Source of the DNA: Zoroaster sp. YZ-2022
Lineage: Eukaryota > Echinodermata > Asteroidea > Forcipulatida > Zoroasteridae
NCBI GenBank assembly: GCA_029582265.1
Contig: CM055830.1
Span: 29,429,172 to 29,493,171 of the forward strand
DNA length: 64,000 nucleotides
Direction: 5' to 3'
Shown: one piece after another, positions 60,420 through 64,000 of the stretch
How the letters are laid out: every line of letters starts with the position of its first letter
How positions within the stretch are numbered: the first letter of the stretch is position 1
Notes under the pieces: model-generated
What the model saw: the letters and a program-made list of their open reading frames with translations, nothing else
Databases searched by the model: none
Told to the model about the DNA's origin: nothing
Position numbers and translations under genes: made by a program

Positions 60420-61645
60420 TGGAAAGGACGTTAGATGACAAGTTGTTACGGGAGCCAGTGGTGCACCCAAGGGGGGGGGGCTCGGGGGGCTCGAGCCCCC
60501 CCAAGGGCCCGCTGATGTTTTATTTTATTTTTTTAAAGAAGGGGCCGGGAAAGAGAGCAAAATCTGAGCCCAAGTCTTGTCTACAGAGGAGTTCGGCAAG
60601 GAGTAGGGCAGTGGTACAAGGGATGGGGACTCAGGAGACTCAAGCTCCCCTCCAAAAGTTTTCCATTTATTCCACTCACTATTATATTTTACGGCATTGC
60701 GTATGCATGTGCATGTAAGCTTGAAGGGCCACCAGTATATATAACAAGCATTTTTAGACATTCTCCCCCCCCCCTGCCATGGTGCACCCTGATCAGGGAG
60801 CAGCTTTACTTAATTTTATTTTCATTTTCTGTTGTCCGTTTCTCTTGTTGAGGTCGTTGACTGTCGTTGAGGTTACTCGTAAATGTTTTTAAAAATTTAA
60901 ACACGCCCGCATTATAATCAACTCCTTTCCAGTTTGTACACAATGGCCCAGGATCGGGTTTTAATTTACAAAGATTATGCGACACTGTTTTAGCAAACAC
61001 CGATTGGATAATATTGGGATTTGGTTTTGCCGCCAAATTCGTGTTTGAGAAAATTTAGCTCCGCCCGGAATGATCACAAACTTTACGTCCGCGCAATGAA
61101 AATATTTAAATATAGAAATCTTGCAGACGAAACAATTAGCTCAAGTTCTTTACATCAAGAGGAGGAAATTATATGGAAGGTAAAACCCTACGAGTCTGAA
61201 TCATGTCATAATGTCTTCTTTTTATGACTAGAAACCACCAGGAAACATTTAACATGTGCCGTAGGTTCACTGACGAGCACGATTAGGGACATGGCTACAG
61301 CCGCGCCAGCGGTTATGGTTTGGGTCCGCCATGTCTCTCCCCATATTGGATTTCAAAAAAAAAAAAATTGTGAGCCCCCCCCCCCAATAAAATCCTGGAT
61401 GCGCCACTGACGGGAGCTAGCTGGAAACATAGGTATGAACTGGAAGCCACTAGCCACCGAATTAGACTTTTCAGCAGCACATATTGAAACATATGAACGC
61501 AACTACAAGGACAAGTTATAGGAACAGGCTTTTCAGATGTTCGTTGCTTGGAAGAGAATGCAGATTGACGATGGATATGCAAGCGGCAAGTTGAAAGCGG
61601 CTTTGCGCAAAATTGGCCGTGCTGATATGGCGGTGAAAATAACAG
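60420..61645 (+). pseudogene. Death-domain exon, split by a hAT-type MITE and carrying an in-frame stop
   Basis: Coding sequence is visible at 60420-60455 (reading ERTLDDKLLRE) and 61418-61645, with the MITE 60456-61409 and its target duplication between. Read across the insertion, the exon has LAGNIGMNWKPLATELDFS, then a TAG at 61519-61521, then EQAFQMFVAWKRMQIDDGY, LKAALRKIGRADMAV. This is the six-helix death-domain pattern, with Trp in helix 2 (NWKPLA) and W-K in helix 5, used in apoptosis and innate-immune signalling. The acceptor is probably GATGTAG at 60419. The donor at 61645/61646 (ATAACAG then GTAACG) leaves phase 1, exactly what the next exon at 62626 needs. A second possible donor is at 61668. 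The MITE plus the stop make a functional product from this allele unlikely. Confidence 0.8.
60456..61409. mobile_element. hAT-type MITE (954 bp) with 8-bp target duplication
   Basis: The ends are CAGTGGTGCACCCAAGG at the left and CCTGGATGCGCCACTG at the right, inverted and matching at 12 of 14 positions. ACGGGAGC flanks both sides (60448-60455 and 61410-61417), the 8-bp duplication expected of hAT elements. Inside are G-runs next to the left end and C-runs next to the right end, and a second CATGGTGCACCCTG terminus-like motif near 60777-60792 that suggests nesting. There is no transposase. Confidence 0.9.
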
Positions 61646-62625
61646 GTAACGGGAAACCATATGAACTGGTAAGCTTGGTATTGTTCATGCAATGGCTAAA
61701 GGTGTTGAAATATTTGTGAAAGTGCAAAAGTAGTTACAAAATTGATATAAGTACATACACAAAGTTTGGAAAACTCATCATTCCAATAATGGTGCATCTT
61801 TAATCCCGTTGTTACTTTAAGACGATATCTTTGAAGAAAAATGCTTCTGTCTGATATGGCGTTTTTGTAGATTATTTCACAATATAACTTGATTTAACAA
61901 TAAAACAAAGTTGAATGTATTTGATATAAAATTTGTAAAAAACATTTACAAGCATTACTTAAGGTTGAAAAGTATAAAACTTTTATCAACATAATGTATT
62001 TCCCGATAACGTAATGTACAACCATTGACATTAATAACCTCTTTCAAACTGCGAAAGAGTGTCTCCAAAATAAATTGATGCGTCAACATAACATTCACTG
62101 TGCAACTGTTGCCATCGTCGGTAAAAAATGTCGTCGTCATTGTCACAATTTCTTCTGTTTCTATTTCCTTTGCTGCCTCCGTTGATTTGAAAAAAATATG
62201 TTTATCGGTTACAATACATTTGCTGGATTAGTAAGGGAATAAAAGTCTTTTATCACAGGATAAAGACCAAGGGCCACATACGATAAATGACCGAGTCGAA
62301 AGCGAGTTTTTTATCGCCCATGGCCACAACCCTGTTTTAAAATGTAAATATTCAGTTAGTTGTATTGTGGAAAAAGATCCAGAAAGAAACTGACAGATCC
62401 ACACTATTTTGAGGAAAAATCAAATTCCAACTTAGTTCTTGATCTCTGTGACGCAAATACACACTGGCAGCAGCCGAGCGCATAATTGCTGTTCGGTTAT
62501 TTTTTTTCCAATATGCAGCCAGTCTTCACCGGCCGTTAATGCAACCCCGTGACTATTTGGTTAGTAAAATATCCAGCTAAAGTAAAATTGCATAACTAGA
62601 CACGCATACTCGTTATTGTTTCTAG
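61646..62625 (+). other. Intron between death-domain and GTPase exons
   Basis: It is bounded by GTAACG and GTTTCTAG. No domain-bearing frame was seen inside it. Confidence 0.55.
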
Positions 62626-64000
62626 ATCAACCTGTTGACGTCAACACCTCACCACCTGAAGTGGTCAACACAACACCACCACCGTCAACTGAAATGCCAG
62701 AGAAATATGCTGAAAGACTCACTCGAGAAGCTACTGTACTCGAAGAGGGATGTGAAAGAAAAGGGAAGCTGAAAATACTTAAAATTCATTTGACTAAAAG
62801 TTGTGTTCCTGAAACTGCAAAACACTGTAGTTACAGATTTGGCAAGAGACGTGTAGGATCCGGTGAGCATAAGGTGATTATGCTCGTGGGTGCTACGGGT
62901 AGCGGTAAAAGCACATTGATTGATGCAATGGTCAACTACATCGACACCATTCATAACATTATATACGATTAACAAAAACCAGGACCATACACTTCCTTAC
63001 ACATTGACAATCATTGACACGCCAGGGTTCGGGGATACTCAAGGTGTTAAGCGAGATAAAGAGATCACTGGCCTGATAGAAGATGTTTTTCTCATACTCC
63101 TCCCACCACCGAGTTGATTATATTAATGCTATAGGCTTTGTTGTTCAAGCTCCACTGGCACGGCTTACTCCAAACCAGAAATACATCTTTCATTCCATCC
63201 TGTCCATATTCGGTAAGGACATTTCCCCAAACATATTAATTATTTCCACTTTCGCGGATGGGCAACTGCCACCCGTCACCGATGCAATCAAAGAGGCAAA
63301 CATTCCACACAGTGGCAGCATCTTAAAGTTCAACAACTCTGCATTGTTTGCCGATGGCGTTGATGAAATATCTAAACTGTTCTGGAAAATGGGGAAAGAT
63401 AGTATGGAGAATCTACTCAAAGACGTTGTCTTGAAACTGGAACTGCAAAGTCTTTCTTTAACTAAAGAGGTTTTGAAAGAACGTCAAGTATTGGAAATAA
63501 CTGTCCAAGGTTTGAAAACCCAAATACAGATGGCTGTTTGTAAAGTTGAGGAATTGAGGAAAGAGCGGAACACTCTTCAACAACATCAAGCAGACATAGA
63601 GGAAAATAGGAACTTTACCTACGAGGTTGAAGTTCCGAAGCTTGAAAAGATTGACTTATCAGGTACCGGTTATAGTGCTACGAATTGTGTTAAATGTCAA
63701 TTTACATGCCATTACCCTTGTACAGGTGTGATTGCTAAAATATTTCCATATTTCTGTCGGGCAATTGATATGTATGGCAATTGCACTGCATGTCCTAACG
63801 AATGCAGATATGGCTCTCATTCGAGGCAGAATCATATGTATATATACTCCGTAGAAAAGGTAACACGAACAAAGACCGACATTGAACAGCGGTACAAACA
63901 TGCAAAAGGTAAGAAAAACACAGCCCAAGCGATGGTAGTGAGTCTCGAAGAAGATCTTTACGAAGTCAATGAAGGTATGTATCGTCTGATTGCTAGGTCA
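62626..64000 (+). pseudogene. P-loop GTPase (AIG1/septin-like) with Cys-rich segment; runs off the window, frame broken twice
   Basis: The exon starts after TTTCTAG at 62625 in phase 1. The first frame (to ~62935) has a Pro/Thr-rich linker, then VIMLVGATGSGKSTLIDAMV, with the Walker A/G1 motif at 62889-62915. A second frame (~62930-63085) has TLYTINKNQD and TIIDTPGFGDTQG (G3, Asp codon at 63016). The switch-I region between them appears deleted. A third frame, open from 63083 to the window end, reads VDYINAIGFVVQAPLARLTP, IFGKDISPNIL, STFADGQLPPV and FKFNNSALFADG. It is followed by a coiled-coil-like region (~63420-63610) and a Cys-rich segment (CVKCQFTCHYPC, CTACPNECRYG). This arrangement resembles uncharacterised GTPase families of fish and marine invertebrates. 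GTP-dependent assembly is inferred. No stop is reached, so the C-terminus lies outside. Confidence 0.8.

Noticed and set aside
60770..60795. Right end of a shorter hAT element starting at 60456
   Set aside because: The CATGGTGCACCCTG motif resembles an inverted terminus, but no 8-bp duplication fits it, whereas 61409 has a perfect one. I kept it only as possible nesting.

Overview
The window is eukaryotic, AT-rich, repeat-dominated DNA, most likely from a marine invertebrate deuterostome. An echinoderm is my best guess, by inference only. The evidence is spliced genes with GT/AG introns, tRNA-headed SINEs, a CR1/L2-type LINE, a gypsy-like LTR remnant, piggyBac, IS630/Tc1-mariner and hAT-type DNA transposons, and two satellite families. 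No bacterial gene organisation, CRISPR array or operon is present. A 500-base N run (19667-20166) is an assembly gap.

Layout. 1-6208: about 10.8 tandem copies of a ~572-bp satellite. 6214-7118: a dispersed repeat, present again at 18745-19648. 7361-10920: a SINE followed by a 5'-truncated, broken LINE. 10959-18135: LTR-retrotransposon remnants whose second LTR is split by a 5.1-kb TIR element (12557-17652). That element carries a spliced SAM-domain gene with a promoter-like region. The intact first LTR copy shows the empty site, so the SAM gene moved as cargo or as a native gene of the element. 20167-21330: a short inverted outlier of the 148-bp satellite. 21331-27473: mostly unassigned, with an AT microsatellite and a 696-bp TTAA-flanked MITE. 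27474-34770: two and a bit tandem copies of a unit that itself contains a SINE fragment. The second copy is interrupted by a 3.9-kb piggyBac element (29119-33048), and the first copy keeps the empty TTAA site. 37201-37975: a cluster of SINEs, three in one orientation and one inverted. A ~230-bp tract of it carries roughly 38 T-to-C changes with A left alone. 39719-40354: a second TTAA MITE. 40473-45480: one IS630/Tc1-like transposon nested inside another, with SINEs inside the inner one. 45500-58181: ~84 copies of the 148-bp satellite ending in a (GAA)n tract. 60420-64000: exons of a gene that joins a death domain to a P-loop GTPase and a Cys-rich segment. Its death-domain exon is split by a hAT-type MITE.

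Nearly all coding sequence is transposon-derived and broken. The two non-transposase genes of interest are the SAM-domain gene inside the TIR element and the death-domain/GTPase gene at the right edge, which resembles innate-immunity genes of invertebrates and is probably a pseudogene in this assembly.

All homology statements come from recognising motifs by eye. Copy counts and differences were counted by hand, and no database search was run.
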